Part shown: positions 1 to 8,623 of the stretch, piece after piece | Position numbering within the stretch: the stretch's first letter is position 1 | How the letters are laid out: each line of letters begins with the position of its first letter | NCBI GenBank assembly: GCA_900466745.1 | Contig: UBNE01000003.1 | Coordinates: 124,001 to 188,000 of the forward strand | Source: Hyphomicrobiales bacterium | GTDB taxonomy: Bacteria; Pseudomonadota; Alphaproteobacteria; Rhizobiales; Beijerinckiaceae | DNA length: 64,000 nucleotides | Direction: 5' to 3' | Made by a program: the position numbers and the translations under genes | The notes under the pieces: model-generated | Seen by the model: the letters and a program-made list of their open reading frames with translations, nothing else | Told to the model about the DNA's origin: nothing | The model's database searches: none

Positions 1-168
1 ATGGAGACGGTGCGCCGAGCCTTCCCGCAGACGCTGCTGCTGGCGCGCGAGGCCGTGGCCTGGGGCGCGACCGCCGATGTGCTGACGCCGGAGAACCTGC
101 TCGCGGCGCGGCGCATGGTCGAATCCTTCGACAGCCACGCCGCTCCCTGCCGTCGCGACGCGGCCTAA
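1..168 (+). CDS. znuC: Zinc ABC importer ATPase, C-terminal end (partial)
   Basis: Only the last 55 codons are present. The frame is open from base 1 to the TAA at 166-168, and the ATG at base 1 is probably an internal codon. The tail (FPQTLLLAREAVAWG, then TPENLLAARRM) resembles the ends of ATPase subunits of ZnuC/AztA-type zinc or manganese importers; the Walker and LSGGQ parts would lie upstream, outside the window. The subunit should power import through the membrane protein encoded next, and the order ATPase, permease, binding protein on one strand supports this. A palindromic repeat separates it from znuB. The assignment rests on the tail plus context. Confidence 0.75.
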   Translation: METVRRAFPQTLLLAREAVAWGATADVLTPENLLAARRMVESFDSHAAPCRRDAA

Positions 169-192
169 GACAGTCTCGGCGATCCGGTTTTC

Positions 193-290
193 CGTCATTG
201 CGAGCGCAGCGAAGCAATCCAGGAGGATTGGGTGAGATGTTGGACCCAGTCCTCCTGGATTGCTTCGTCGCTTCGCTCCTCGCAATGACG
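193..290. repeat. Long imperfect palindrome, family 1 (GTCATTGCGAG type)
   Basis: The left arm starts CGTCATTGCGAG and runs on through GAAGCAATCCAGGAGGA; the right arm from about 250 is its near-complete reverse complement, ending CTCGCAATGACG. It lies between znuC and znuB. Degenerate copies occur at 11669-11714 and 34399-34497. The element resembles REP-type repeats of rhizobia and related bacteria and could fold in the znuCB mRNA. Because of it, the upstream start of znuB at 260 is rejected. Confidence 0.85.
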
Positions 291-322
291 TCGCTGCGAT
301 CGGCCGCTGGATAGCTGACTCC

Positions 323-1198
323 ATGCTCTACGATCTCTTCATCGGCCCCTTCGCCGAATTCGATTTCATGCGTCGTGCGCTCGTCGGCGTGATGGCGCTG
401 TCGGTCTCCGGCGCGCCGATCGGCGTCTTCCTGATGCTCCGGCGGATGAGCCTCACCGGCGACGCCATGGCGCATGCCATCCTGCCCGGCGCGGCGCTGG
501 GCTATCTCGTCGCCGGCTTCTCGCTGCCGGCGATGACCATCGGCGGGCTTGCGGCCGGCTTCGCCGTGGCGCTGCTGGCCGGCGCCGTGGCGCGGGCGAC
601 GGTGCTGAAGGAGGACGCCTCGCTCGCCGCCTTCTATCTGATCTCGCTGGCGCTCGGCGTCACCATCGTCTCGCTGCGCGGCTCGGCCATCGATCTGCTG
701 CACGTCCTCTTCGGCAATGTGCTGGCGCTCGACGACGGCGTGCTGATCCTGCTCGCGGGCGTGGCGACCGTCTCGCTCCTGGCGCTGGCGGCGCTTTACC
801 GGCCGCTGGTGCTGGAATGCGTCGATCCCGGCTTCCTGCGCTCGGTCAGCCGCTCGGGCGGCTTCGTGCACCTCACCTTCCTCGCCCTCGTCGTGCTCAA
901 CCTCGTCGCGGGCTTCAACGCGCTCGGCACGCTGCTGGCCGTCGGCATGATGATGCTGCCCGCCGCCGCCGCCCGCTTCTGGACCGCCGACATCACCCGG
1001 CTGCTCATGCTCGCCGCCGGCTTCGGCATGCTCTCCGGCTATGCCGGCCTCGTCGTCTCCTATGCCGCCGGTTCGAGCCTGCCGGCGGGGCCTGCGGTCA
1101 TCCTGGCGGCGGGCGTGGTCTATCTCCTGTCGCTCCTGCTCGGCTCGCAGGGCGGTCTTGCGCGGCGTGCCTTGATCTGGTCACATCTCGAACGGTAG
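323..1198 (+). CDS. znuB: Zinc/manganese ABC importer permease ZnuB
   Basis: A 291-residue polytopic membrane protein of the ABC-3 family (ZnuB/AztB/MntB), the channel subunit that passes metal from the periplasmic binding protein into the cytoplasm. Many hydrophobic segments are visible, as is the family's early stretch MLRRMSLTGDAMAHAILPG. The frame is open from 260, but those extra codons come from the palindromic repeat, so the ATG at 323 (MLYDLFIGPF) is preferred. It sits between the ATPase tail and znuA on the same strand. A Zur-like operator overlaps its stop codon, so znuA may also have its own zinc-controlled promoter. Zinc rather than manganese is inferred from the neighbours (His-rich znuA, COG0523 GTPase). 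Confidence 0.9.
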   Translation: MLYDLFIGPFAEFDFMRRALVGVMALSVSGAPIGVFLMLRRMSLTGDAMAHAILPGAALGYLVAGFSLPAMTIGGLAAGFAVALLAGAVARATVLKEDASLAAFYLISLALGVTIVSLRGSAIDLLHVLFGNVLALDDGVLILLAGVATVSLLALAALYRPLVLECVDPGFLRSVSRSGGFVHLTFLALVVLNLVAGFNALGTLLAVGMMMLPAAAARFWTADITRLLMLAAGFGMLSGYAGLVVSYAAGSSLPAGPAVILAAGVVYLLSLLLGSQGGLARRALIWSHLER

Positions 1199-1220
1199 AA
1201 ACGTTATATCGTTTCATTCC
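1198..1220 (+). promoter_or_regulatory. Zur-like operator upstream of znuA
   Basis: The core GAAACGTTATATCGTTTC (1198-1215) is a perfect 6+6 inverted repeat around TTATAT. Set against the 23-base proteobacterial Zur consensus as I remember it, the left half matches at 10 of 11 positions and the right half at 6 of 11. It is an AT-rich island in GC-rich DNA, 20 bases before the znuA ATG, and overlaps the znuB stop codon. This predicts repression of znuA by Zur when zinc is plentiful. No zur gene lies in the window. Confidence 0.55.
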
Positions 1221-1234
1221 GAGCGGAGACCACC

Positions 1235-2176
1235 ATGCCCAATCGTCGCGACCTCGCCGCCTATCTCGCTGCCGGGCTTGCCCTCGCCATGCTCCCTTCG
1301 GCGGCTTTCGCGCAGGAGAAGCTGCCGGTGGTGGCGAGCTTCTCGGTGCTTGCCGATTTCGTGAAGCAGGTCGGCGGCGACCGCGTCGGCGTGACGACGC
1401 TGGTCGGCCCGGACGGCGACGCGCATGTCTACTCGCCTACGCCGGCCGACGCCAAAGCCCTCGCGGCGGCGAAGCTCGTCGTCGTGAACGGCCTGCATTT
1501 CGAGGGCTGGCTGCCCCGGCTGGTCAAATCCTCCGGCACCAAGGCGCCGCTGGCCGAGGCGACGAAGGGCATCACGCCGCTGGCGGCCGATGACGATCAC
1601 GAGGATCACGGCAAGGCGGGCCATGGTCATGCGCATGGCCATGACGATCCGCATGCCTGGCAGAGCATCGCCAACGCCAAGGTCTACGTCGCCAATATCC
1701 GCGATGCGCTGAGCGCCGCCGACCCGGCCGGCAAGGCGGCCTATGAGGCCAATGCCGCGGCCTATCTCGCCCAGCTCGATGCGCTCGAAGGCGAGGTCAA
1801 GGCGGCGGTGGCGCGCATCCCGGCCGAGCGGCGCAAGGCGATCACCACCCATGACGCCTTCGGCTATTTCGTGAAGGCCTACGGCATCGACTTCATCGCG
1901 CCGCAGGGCGTCTCGACCGAGGCCGAGGCCTCCGCCAAGGACGTCGCCCGCATCATCCGGCAGGTGAAGACGCAGAAGATCCCGGCCGTCTTCCTCGAGA
2001 ACGTCACCAATCCCCGCCTGGTCGAGCAGATCGCGCGCGAGAGCGGCGCCAAGGTCGGCGGCAAGCTCTATTCCGACGCGCTCTCCGACGCCAGCGGGCC
2101 GGCGGGGACTTACATCCGGATGATGAAGCACAATATAAGCGAGATCGAGAAGGCGCTCGCCGCCGGCCCGGCCTAA
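1235..2176 (+). CDS. znuA: Periplasmic zinc-binding protein ZnuA
   Basis: A 313-residue solute-binding protein of the cluster A-I metal-binding family. A Sec signal peptide ends near AFAQ (residue 27). The probable metal ligands are His64 (DAHVYSPTP), His140 (DDPHAW), His206 (TTHDAFGYF) and Asp281. A His/Asp-rich loop at about 119-138, containing HGHAHGHDDPH, precedes the second ligand; such loops mark zinc-specific rather than manganese-specific members. It captures Zn(II) in the periplasm and hands it to ZnuB. A Zur-like operator lies directly upstream and a palindromic repeat follows the gene, possibly setting it apart from the downstream GTPase gene. Confidence 0.93.
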   Translation: MPNRRDLAAYLAAGLALAMLPSAAFAQEKLPVVASFSVLADFVKQVGGDRVGVTTLVGPDGDAHVYSPTPADAKALAAAKLVVVNGLHFEGWLPRLVKSSGTKAPLAEATKGITPLAADDDHEDHGKAGHGHAHGHDDPHAWQSIANAKVYVANIRDALSAADPAGKAAYEANAAAYLAQLDALEGEVKAAVARIPAERRKAITTHDAFGYFVKAYGIDFIAPQGVSTEAEASAKDVARIIRQVKTQKIPAVFLENVTNPRLVEQIARESGAKVGGKLYSDALSDASGPAGTYIRMMKHNISEIEKALAAGPA

Positions 2177-2197
2177 GGGCTTTCGCGTGAACCGCCG

Positions 2198-2290
2198 GTC
2201 ATCCCGGGCGACTGCAGGTCGACCGGGGATCCTTGCCTGAACCGTTCCGGCACGGATCCCCGGTCTCCGCTGCGCTCCGGCCGGGATGGC
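2198..2290. repeat. Palindromic repeat, family 2 (GTCATCCCGG type)
   Basis: It starts GGTCATCCCGGGCG and ends GGCCGGGATGGCC, with inner arms GACCGGGGATCCTTGCC and GGCACGGATCCCCGGTC. It lies between znuA and the COG0523 GTPase. Related copies are at 3327-3475, 4852-4966 and 45462-45606. Alternative upstream starts for the GTPase fall inside it and are not credible. Confidence 0.8.
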
Positions 2291-2349
2291 CCAGGTCGTT
2301 CGCCCGCAAGGCCGAGGACGGATTTGCGATCAGGAAATCAGGTCAGACC

Positions 2350-3312
2350 ATGTCCGAAAAAATCCCCGTCACGGTGCTCACCGGCTATCTGGGCGCCGGC
2401 AAGACCACGCTTCTGAACCGCATCCTCACCGAGGATCACGGCAAGAAGTTCGCCGTCATCGTCAACGAGTTCGGCGAGGCGGGCATCGACGGGGACCTCG
2501 TCGTCGGCGCCGACGAGGAAGTGTTCGAGATGAACAACGGCTGCATCTGCTGCACCGTGCGCGGCGACCTGATCCGCATCCTCGACGGGCTGATGAAGCG
2601 CAAGGGCAAGTTCGACGCGATCATCGTCGAGACCACCGGCCTCGCCGATCCGGCGCCGGTCGCCCAGACCTTCTTCGTCGACCAGGATGTCGGCGACGCC
2701 ACCCGCCTCGACGCCGTCGTCACCGTCACCGACGCCAAGTGGCTGAAGGACCGGCTGAAGGACGCGCCCGAGGCGAAGAACCAGATCGCCTTCGCCGACG
2801 TCATCATCCTCAACAAGACCGACCTGGTGACGCCGGAGGAGCTGGCCGAGGTCGAGGCGGCGATCCGCGCCATCAACCCCTATGCCAGGCTGGAGAAGGC
2901 CGAGCGCTGCAATGTCGAGATCGCGGCCCTGCTCGACCGCAAGGCCTTCGATCTCGACCGTATCCTCGACATCGAGCCGGACTTCCTCGAGGCCGGCCAT
3001 CACCATCACCATGCCGAGGATGTGCGCTCGATCTCGCTGACCGTGCCGGGCGACGTCGATCCCGAGAAGTTCATGCCCTGGATCAACGACATCGCCCAGA
3101 TCCAGGGGCCGAACATCCTGCGCTCCAAGGGCATCCTCGCCTTCAAGGACGAGCCGCGCCGCTTCGTCTTCCAGGGCGTGCACATGATCCTCGACGGCGA
3201 CCTCCAGCGCGACTGGAAGCCCGGCGAGAGGCGCGAGAGCCGCCTCGTCTTCATCGGGCGCGGGCTCAACGAGAACGAATTGCGCAAGGGCTTCGAAGCC
3301 TGCGCGGCGTGA
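2350..3312 (+). CDS. COG0523 (CobW/ZigA-type) GTPase, probable zinc metallochaperone
   Basis: A 320-residue G3E-family GTPase. The Walker A loop is GYLGAGKTT (12-20), the metal-binding CxCC is NGCICC (63-68), the Walker B region ETTGLADP is at 94-101, and the base-specificity motif NKTD is at 155-158. A poly-His run GHHHHHAED begins at residue 216, followed by a CobW C-terminal domain. COG0523 proteins next to znu genes are generally zinc-allocation chaperones that metallate target enzymes under zinc limitation; some relatives serve cobalamin or nitrile hydratase. The start at 2350 is chosen because upstream codons come from the repeat at 2198-2290. It is probably transcribed with, or regulated alongside, znuA. 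Confidence 0.9.
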   Translation: MSEKIPVTVLTGYLGAGKTTLLNRILTEDHGKKFAVIVNEFGEAGIDGDLVVGADEEVFEMNNGCICCTVRGDLIRILDGLMKRKGKFDAIIVETTGLADPAPVAQTFFVDQDVGDATRLDAVVTVTDAKWLKDRLKDAPEAKNQIAFADVIILNKTDLVTPEELAEVEAAIRAINPYARLEKAERCNVEIAALLDRKAFDLDRILDIEPDFLEAGHHHHHAEDVRSISLTVPGDVDPEKFMPWINDIAQIQGPNILRSKGILAFKDEPRRFVFQGVHMILDGDLQRDWKPGERRESRLVFIGRGLNENELRKGFEACAA

Positions 3313-3326
3313 GGGGTCATCCACTG

Positions 3327-3475
3327 CCGTCATTCCGGGGCTTCGCGCAGCGAAGAGCCCGGAACCCATGAACACGCCAGCGCCTTATGAAGCTGCTGCC
3401 TGATCGCCCTTTTCTATGCCGGACGGTGTTCTTGGGTTCCGGGCTCGCGCTTTCAGCGCGCCCCGGAATGACGGC
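3327..3475. repeat. Palindromic repeat, family 2, long copy
   Basis: Outer arms CCGTCATTCCGGGGC and GCCCCGGAATGACGGC, inner arms AGCCCGGAACCCA and TGGGTTCCGGGCT. It can form a long cruciform between the COG0523 GTPase and the WD40 gene. The loop (about 3377-3430) differs from the other copies. Confidence 0.8.
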
Positions 3476-3514
3476 GTGGTTCCCCGCGCAGGAAAGCTGC
3501 GCTAGACCGTTCGC

Positions 3515-4525
3515 ATGAATACCACCGCCGCCCAACCCGTCTCGCTGCGCGAGCATGTCGTCCCGATCGCCGCGGAAGCGCATGTCGTCGCGGCCCGCTG
3601 GCTGAAGCAGGGGCTCGTCCTCGCGCTCGCCGACGGGCGGGTGCTGCGCTGGCGCGACGGCGCGGCGGATACCGTCGAGGCCCATGCCGGCGGCATCCTC
3701 TGTGCTGTGGGCGACGGCGAGCGCATCGTCAGCGGCGGCGACGACGGCCGCATCGTCGCGACCCGCATCGCGGGCGCGCCGGAAGAGCTGGCCAGGGACC
3801 CGAAGCGCCGCTGGGTCGACGCGATCGCGCTGTCGCCGGCCGGCCATCTCGCCTGGAATACCGGCAAGACCGTCAGCGCCCGCGACGAGAAGGGCCGTGT
3901 CCGCATCCTGGAGGCGGCGAGCACGCCGCAGGGGCTCGTCTTCGCGCCGAAGGGCTATCGCCTCGCCATTGCCCAGATGAACGGTGTCTCGCTCTGGTAT
4001 CCGAACACCGAGGCGAAGCCGGAATTCCTCGAATGGAAGGGCTCGCATCTCGACGTCGCCTGGTCGCCGGACGGGCGCTTCATCGTCTCCTCGATGCAGG
4101 AGAACGCCCTGCATGGCTGGAAGCTCGGCGACCGGCCGGGCCATATGCGGATGACCGGCTACCCGGCCAAGCCCCGCTCGCTCTCCTGGTCGCATGACGG
4201 GCTCTGGCTGGCCTCCAGCGGCGCCGACGGCGCCATCGTCTGGCCCTTCCAGGGCGAGGGCCCGCAGGGCAAGGCGCCGCGCGAATGCGGCGTGCGCCGG
4301 GCGCGGGTCACCCGCGTCGCCTTCCATCCCGCCGCCCTGGTGCTGGCGATCGGCTATGACGACGGCTGCATCCTGCTGGTCCGGCTGACGGACGGTTCCG
4401 AATTGCTGGTCCGGCCGGCCGCGCGCGACAGCGGCATCAGCGCCTTCGCCTGGGACCAGGCCGGCAAGCGCCTCGCCTTCGGGGCCGAGGACGGCGCCGC
4501 CGGCGTGCTGACGCTGCCGGGCTGA
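3515..4525 (+). CDS. WD40-repeat protein of the zinc locus
   Basis: A 336-residue soluble protein with no signal peptide and no transmembrane segment. Repeats with WD40 spacing are visible, such as AWSPDGRFIVSS, SWSHDGLWLASSGADGAIVWPF and AFHPAALVLAIGYDDG, enough for one seven-bladed propeller. WD40 propellers are protein-protein interaction platforms with no catalysis of their own. It follows the COG0523 GTPase by about 200 bases and precedes a small conserved protein by 5 bases, so the last two are surely co-transcribed. I recall similar GTPase-WD40 pairing in other Hyphomicrobiales. A role in docking zinc chaperone clients is inference only. Confidence 0.85.
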   Translation: MNTTAAQPVSLREHVVPIAAEAHVVAARWLKQGLVLALADGRVLRWRDGAADTVEAHAGGILCAVGDGERIVSGGDDGRIVATRIAGAPEELARDPKRRWVDAIALSPAGHLAWNTGKTVSARDEKGRVRILEAASTPQGLVFAPKGYRLAIAQMNGVSLWYPNTEAKPEFLEWKGSHLDVAWSPDGRFIVSSMQENALHGWKLGDRPGHMRMTGYPAKPRSLSWSHDGLWLASSGADGAIVWPFQGEGPQGKAPRECGVRRARVTRVAFHPAALVLAIGYDDGCILLVRLTDGSELLVRPAARDSGISAFAWDQAGKRLAFGAEDGAAGVLTLPG

Positions 4526-4530
4526 CGGCG

Positions 4531-4827
4531 ATGCGCTTCGGGCTCTTCGGCAGGGGCGATGCGGCGAAGGCCGAGACGAAAGCCGCAGCCGAAAGCCTGA
4601 AAGGGCAGGTGCGCGCCTTGCTCGGCTTGTCCGAGACGGTCGCCATCGCGGTCAATGAAATCCTCTGCGCCGATCCGGGCTGCCCCGGCACGGAGACGGT
4701 GATCCTCGTCATGAAGCCCGGCGCGAAGACGCAGGCCTTCAAGCTGCAGATGGCGATGGCCGAGGTGACGGCGGAGGCGCTGGCGGAGGCGCTGGCGGAA
4801 GCGCTGGATATGCCCGCGGGTCGCTGA
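4531..4827 (+). CDS. Small conserved protein with CxDPGC motif
   Basis: 98 residues, cytoplasmic, not assigned to a named family by me. The N-terminus is basic, followed by a helical stretch (AAAESLKGQVRALLGL) and the core EILCADPGCPGTETVILVM. The two cysteines of CADPGC (45 and 50 by count) could bind metal. The C-terminus contains the tandem repeat AEALAEALAEALD, encoded by near-identical 12-base units. It starts 5 bases after the WD40 gene and ends the zinc cluster, so a zinc-related role is plausible but unproven. Confidence 0.75.
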   Translation: MRFGLFGRGDAAKAETKAAAESLKGQVRALLGLSETVAIAVNEILCADPGCPGTETVILVMKPGAKTQAFKLQMAMAEVTAEALAEALAEALDMPAGR

Positions 4828-4851
4828 CAAGGCGATCGGGTACAAATGCGG

Positions 4852-4966
4852 TGTCATCCCGGACAAGCCGCGTGAGCGGCGCCGATCCGGGATCCATGCC
4901 TGATCCTTATCGGAAACGCTCCGGCATGGATCCCGGGTCTACGCTTCGCTGCGCCCGGGATGACGG
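4852..4966. repeat. Palindromic repeat, family 2, possible terminator
   Basis: Outer arms GTCATCCCGG and CCGGGATGAC, inner arms GATCCGGGATCCATGCC and GGCATGGATCCCGGGTC. On the plus strand the stem is followed by GTTTTTCC, so it may end the zinc cluster transcript. It lies between convergent genes (CxDPGC protein and motB) and may work in both directions. Confidence 0.7.
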
Positions 4967-4993
4967 CGTTTTTCCGGGAACGGACGCTTCCGC

Positions 4994-5818
4994 TCAGGGC
5001 TTCAGCCCCTGCGGCAGCACCGGCGCGTCGGCCTTGAGCACGAGCTCGACCCGGCGGTTATAGGGCAGATAGGGGTTGTCCTTGATCAGCGGCTCGGTGT
5101 CGCCCTTGCCGGTGACGGAGAGGAAGCGTTCGTTGGGAACGCCGGCATTGGCGAGGATCTCGCGCACCGCGTTGGCGCGGGCGATGGACAGCCCCCAGAG
5201 ATCGCCTTCCGGCGGCTGGCCGGGGCGCGGCGTCGCGCTGTGGCCGGAAATAGCGATCTTGTTCGGCATCCGCCGCAGCGTCGGGGCGATGGCGGCGAGC
5301 ACCTTGCGCATGCGCTCGTTCGGCTGGGCCGAGCCTTCGGCGAACATGGCGCGGCCTTCCTGGTCGACGAGCTGGATGTCGATGCCGGCCTCGGTGACCT
5401 CGACGAGGACGTTGCGCGAGACCTCGGCGATCTCCGGCATGTCGCGCAGCGCCTGACGCAGCGAGGCGGCGGCGAGCGCGAAGCCTCGGTCGTAGGTCGC
5501 CGAGATCAGCCCGTCCTCCTTCTGGTTGTTGTGGTTGGGCGCGGTGTTGTCGGAGGCGTCCTGGAGTGGGCGGATATAGGCGTTCTTGATGTGGGTCTTG
5601 GTCGGGATGCCGTCGAGCTCGACGATGCCGGCGAGGCGCACATCGGTCTGCGTGCCGAAGGCCTCGCGCATCGAGCCGGCGACGATCTGGAGCTTCTGCT
5701 TGTCCTGGCTCGAATAGGCGGCGACCATGACGAAGAAGCTCATCAGCAGGGCCATCAGATCGGCGAAGGTGACGAACCAGCCGTGGCCGCCATGGCCGCC
5801 GCGCTTCTTCCTGGCCAT
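4994..5818 (-). CDS. motB: Flagellar motor stator protein MotB
   Basis: 274 residues. A short basic cytoplasmic N-terminus is followed by one transmembrane helix (about 14-36) with the ion-carrying aspartate in FADLMALLMSFFVMV (Asp20). A linker leads to an OmpA/MotB peptidoglycan-binding domain (about 140-262) with ISGHSATPR and NPYLPYNRRVELVL. It anchors the stator to the wall and carries the ion path. It is 14 bases downstream of motA and so co-transcribed. Other flagellar genes are not in the window. A non-flagellar role for this MotAB-like pair cannot be excluded. Confidence 0.85.
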   Translation of the reverse strand: MARKKRGGHGGHGWFVTFADLMALLMSFFVMVAAYSSQDKQKLQIVAGSMREAFGTQTDVRLAGIVELDGIPTKTHIKNAYIRPLQDASDNTAPNHNNQKEDGLISATYDRGFALAAASLRQALRDMPEIAEVSRNVLVEVTEAGIDIQLVDQEGRAMFAEGSAQPNERMRKVLAAIAPTLRRMPNKIAISGHSATPRPGQPPEGDLWGLSIARANAVREILANAGVPNERFLSVTGKGDTEPLIKDNPYLPYNRRVELVLKADAPVLPQGLKP

Positions 5819-5832
5819 GGCCTAGCGCCCGC

Positions 5833-6603
5833 TCACGCCGCTTCCGCCATCTCGGCCCGGTGGTGGTCGGGCAGATAGGCGAGCAGCATCTCGCGCACCA
5901 GGGTCGGCGACTTGGCGTCGCGCATCTGCAGCACGCCGTCGATGATCAGGGTGCGGGAGATCTCCTCCTCCTCCAGCTTGACGTGCAGCTTGTCGGCCAG
6001 CGGCAGGGTGAGCATGTTGGCGACGATCGCGCCGTAGAGCGTGGCGAGCAGGGCGGTCGCCATGGCGGGGCCGAGGCGCGAGGGGTCCGACATGTTGGCG
6101 AACATCGTCACCATGCCGATGATGGTGCCGATCATGCCCCAGGCCGGGGCGCAGTCGCCGATGGCGCGGTAGACCTTGGAGCCCTCTTCGAGCCGCTGCA
6201 GGAAATTGTCGCGGTCGCGCTCCATCGTGTCGCGGATGAAGTCCTTGTCGTAGCCGTCGGCGATGTAGCGCAGCCCCTGCGCCAGGAAAGGGTCCGAGAC
6301 CTCGACGTTCTCGAGCGCGACCGGCCCGCTCTTGCGGGCGATCTCGGCGACGCGGGTGATCTCCTCGATCAGGTCGCGCGGATGGCTCGCGCTCATGGTG
6401 AAGGCGAAGCGGGCGCCCATCGGCAGGCCGTGGGCGATGACCGAGAAGGGGAAGCGCAGCATCGTCGCCGCGGCCGAGCCGCCGAAGATGATGATCGCGG
6501 CGTGCTTGTCCCAATAGGCGGCGAAATTGCCGCCGTCGATGATGATCAGCCCGCAGATGGTGGCGATGCCGCCGATGATGCCGATGCCGGTTGCGATATC
6601 CAT
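5833..6603 (-). CDS. motA: Flagellar motor stator protein MotA (PomA-like)
   Basis: 256 residues in the MotA/TolQ/ExbB superfamily. It starts MDIATGIGIIGG, like short PomA/LafT-type MotA. Four membrane segments are predicted (about 2-22, 33-52, 150-172 and 180-200), with the conserved stretch APAWGMIGTIIGMVTM in segment three. The start at 6603 is preferred over the in-frame ATG at 6678 because AAGGTGG lies just upstream and the protein then begins like its family. With MotB it forms the ion-driven stator ring. Whether protons or sodium are used cannot be read here. It is divergent from ndvA across 142 bases. Confidence 0.87.
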   Translation of the reverse strand: MDIATGIGIIGGIATICGLIIIDGGNFAAYWDKHAAIIIFGGSAAATMLRFPFSVIAHGLPMGARFAFTMSASHPRDLIEEITRVAEIARKSGPVALENVEVSDPFLAQGLRYIADGYDKDFIRDTMERDRDNFLQRLEEGSKVYRAIGDCAPAWGMIGTIIGMVTMFANMSDPSRLGPAMATALLATLYGAIVANMLTLPLADKLHVKLEEEEISRTLIIDGVLQMRDAKSPTLVREMLLAYLPDHHRAEMAEAA

Positions 6604-6745
6604 GACACCACCTTCGCGGGACCGCCGCCGCAGCCGGGGCGCCTCAATATTCGCAGTTGCGGTAACCATAAGAGTCATGGATTGAACGAAGCGTTAAGCT
6701 TGTTGGCTTCGCGGCGCGCGCGGCTTGCGGTACAGGGATCGGACG

Positions 6746-8566
6746 ATGTCGCTTCTCTCGCTCTATGCCCGCGTCCTCGGCGAGCTCGGCCCCGAAAAGC
6801 GGCTCGGCGTCGTGCTGGCGCTCGCCAATATCCTGCTGGCAGCGGTCGCCTTCGCCGAGCCGATGCTGTTCGGCGCGCTGATCGACCGGCTGACCAGGAT
6901 CCAGTCCTCCGGCGGCACGCTGACCTGGGGCGGCATCAATCCGCTGATCTTCGCCTGGGTCGGCTTCGGCCTCGCCAATATCGGGCTCGGCGTCTTCGTC
7001 GCGCTGCATGCCGACAGGCTGGCGCATCGGCGCCGGCTGGCGGTGATGGCGCGCTTTTTCGAGCATGCGCTGACGCTGCCGCTCGCCTATCACACGCAGA
7101 CGCATTCGGGCCGCGTGCTCAAGGTGATGCTCGACGGCGCCAGCGCGATGTGGGGCCTGTGGCTCTCCTTCTTCCGCGAGCATTGCGCCTCGATCTTCGC
7201 GCTGTTCGTGCTGCTGCCCTTCACGCTCTGGCTGAACTGGCAGCTCGGGCTGCTTTTGATCGTCCTCGTCGTACTGTTCGGCTCGCTCACCGGCTTCGTG
7301 CTGCGCCGCACCGACCAGCTCCAGCGCAATGTCGAATCCTATCATTCGAGCCTGGCGGAAAAGGCCTCCGACGCGCTCGGCAACGTGCCTGTGATCCAGA
7401 GCTTCACCCGCATCGAGGCCGAGGTGCGCGGCCTGCGCTCGACCATCGCCAATGTGCTGGCGGCGCAGATCCCGGTCCTGTCCTGGTGGGCCGTCGCCAA
7501 TGTCGCGACGCGCGCCTCGGCGACGCTGACGGTGCTGGCGATCTTCATCGTCGGCACCTGGCTGCTGATGCACGGCCAGACGACGGTCGGCGAGATCGTC
7601 ACCTTCATGGGCTTCGCCACCATGCTGGTCGGGCGGCTGGAGCAGATCGTCTCCTTCGTGAACTTCATCTTCATGCAGGCGCCGAAGATGCGCGAGTTCT
7701 TCGAGGTCGTCGACACGCTGCCGACCGTGCGGGACCGGCCGAACGCTCCCGACCCCGGCCGGCTGACCGGAGCGGTCGCCTTCGAGGACGTCTCCTTCTC
7801 CTATGACGGCAAGCGCGCGGCGGTGCGCGACGTCTCCTTCGCAGTGAGGCCGGGCGAGACCATCGCCGTGGTCGGCTCGACCGGCTCGGGCAAGTCGACG
7901 ACGCTGGGGCTGCTGCACCGCGCCTTCGACCCGCAATCGGGCCGGATCACCGTCGACGGCCTCGACATCCGCGAGATCTCGCTGCTGTCGCTCCGGCGCA
8001 ATATCGGCGTCGTCTTCCAGGAGCCGATGCTGTTCGCCCGCTCGATCCGCGAGAATTTGCAGGTCGGCAAACCCGACGCGACCGATGCCGAGATGATGCA
8101 GGCGCTCGACCGGGCCCAGGCGACCGAGGTGATGGCGCGCCAGCCGGACGGGCTCGACACGTTGGTCGGCGAGCGCGGCCGCACCCTCTCCGGCGGCGAG
8201 CGCCAGCGGCTTTCGATCGCCCGCGCCCTGCTGAAGAACCCGCCGATCCTGATCCTCGACGAGGCGACCTCGGCGCTCGACGCCGCGACCGAGGTCAAGT
8301 TGCAGAAGGCGCTGGAGGAGGTGATGAAGGGCCGCACCACCTTCGTCATCGCGCACCGGCTGGCGACGATCCGCAACGCCGACCGCATCCTGGTCTTCGA
8401 GCAGGGGCAGGTCGAGGAGATGGGCACCTTCGACGAGCTGGTCGCCAAGGGCGGGCGCTTCGCGGCGCTGGCGCGGGCGCAGTATCTCGTCGCGGACAAG
8501 CCGGCCTCCGAGCCGGCGGCGGAAACCCCGAGGCCGCTGGCGCAGAAGCTCTCGGCGGAGCGATAG
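6746..8566 (+). CDS. ndvA: Glucan exporter, ABC transporter ATPase/permease (NdvA/ChvA type)
   Basis: A 606-residue half-transporter with an N-terminal type I exporter membrane domain (about 1-320) and a C-terminal ATPase. Walker A is GSTGSGKST (about 376-384), the signature [10 protein letters not shown] is near 480, and Walker [14 protein letters not shown] is near 500. The opening [14 protein letters not shown] is typical of NdvA/ChvA, which export cyclic beta-1,2-glucan needed for osmoadaptation and plant interaction. The start at 6746 is chosen over 6725 because it gives the family N-terminus. No glucan synthase (ndvB) is in the window, so the substrate is inferred from family resemblance. 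Confidence 0.82.
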   Translation: MSLLSLYARVLGELGPEKRLGVVLALANILLAAVAFAEPMLFGALIDRLTRIQSSGGTLTWGGINPLIFAWVGFGLANIGLGVFVALHADRLAHRRRLAVMARFFEHALTLPLAYHTQTHSGRVLKVMLDGASAMWGLWLSFFREHCASIFALFVLLPFTLWLNWQLGLLLIVLVVLFGSLTGFVLRRTDQLQRNVESYHSSLAEKASDALGNVPVIQSFTRIEAEVRGLRSTIANVLAAQIPVLSWWAVANVATRASATLTVLAIFIVGTWLLMHGQTTVGEIVTFMGFATMLVGRLEQIVSFVNFIFMQAPKMREFFEVVDTLPTVRDRPNAPDPGRLTGAVAFEDVSFSYDGKRAAVRDVSFAVRPGETIAVVGSTGSGKSTTLGLLHRAFDPQSGRITVDGLDIREISLLSLRRNIGVVFQEPMLFARSIRENLQVGKPDATDAEMMQALDRAQATEVMARQPDGLDTLVGERGRTLSGGERQRLSIARALLKNPPILILDEATSALDAATEVKLQKALEEVMKGRTTFVIAHRLATIRNADRILVFEQGQVEEMGTFDELVAKGGRFAALARAQYLVADKPASEPAAETPRPLAQKLSAER

Positions 8567-8575
8567 CGCAGTCCC

Positions 8576-8593
8576 GGCTCGGCGGCCCGAGCC
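8576..8593. terminator. Hairpin between convergent ndvA and aroB
   Basis: GGCTCGG (8576-8582), loop CGGC, CCGAGCC (8587-8593): a perfect 7-base-pair GC stem 10 bases after the ndvA stop. There is no clear T-tract on either side, so termination activity is only suggested by position. Confidence 0.4.
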
Positions 8594-8623
8594 GATCGTC
8601 CCCGGCCCTTCCCGGCACCCCGG

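Noticed and set aside
193-290. The palindromic repeats as a CRISPR array
   Set aside because: The copies are single, widely separated, imperfect inverted repeats without regular spacers, and no cas genes are present.
260-322. Upstream start for znuB
   Set aside because: The codons come from the palindromic repeat at 193-290 and do not resemble ZnuB N-termini.
4741-4827. Tandem repeat in the CxDPGC gene as a separate repeat element
   Set aside because: The 12-base units encode AEAL repeats within one open frame; it is part of the gene, with too few copies to be a separate feature.
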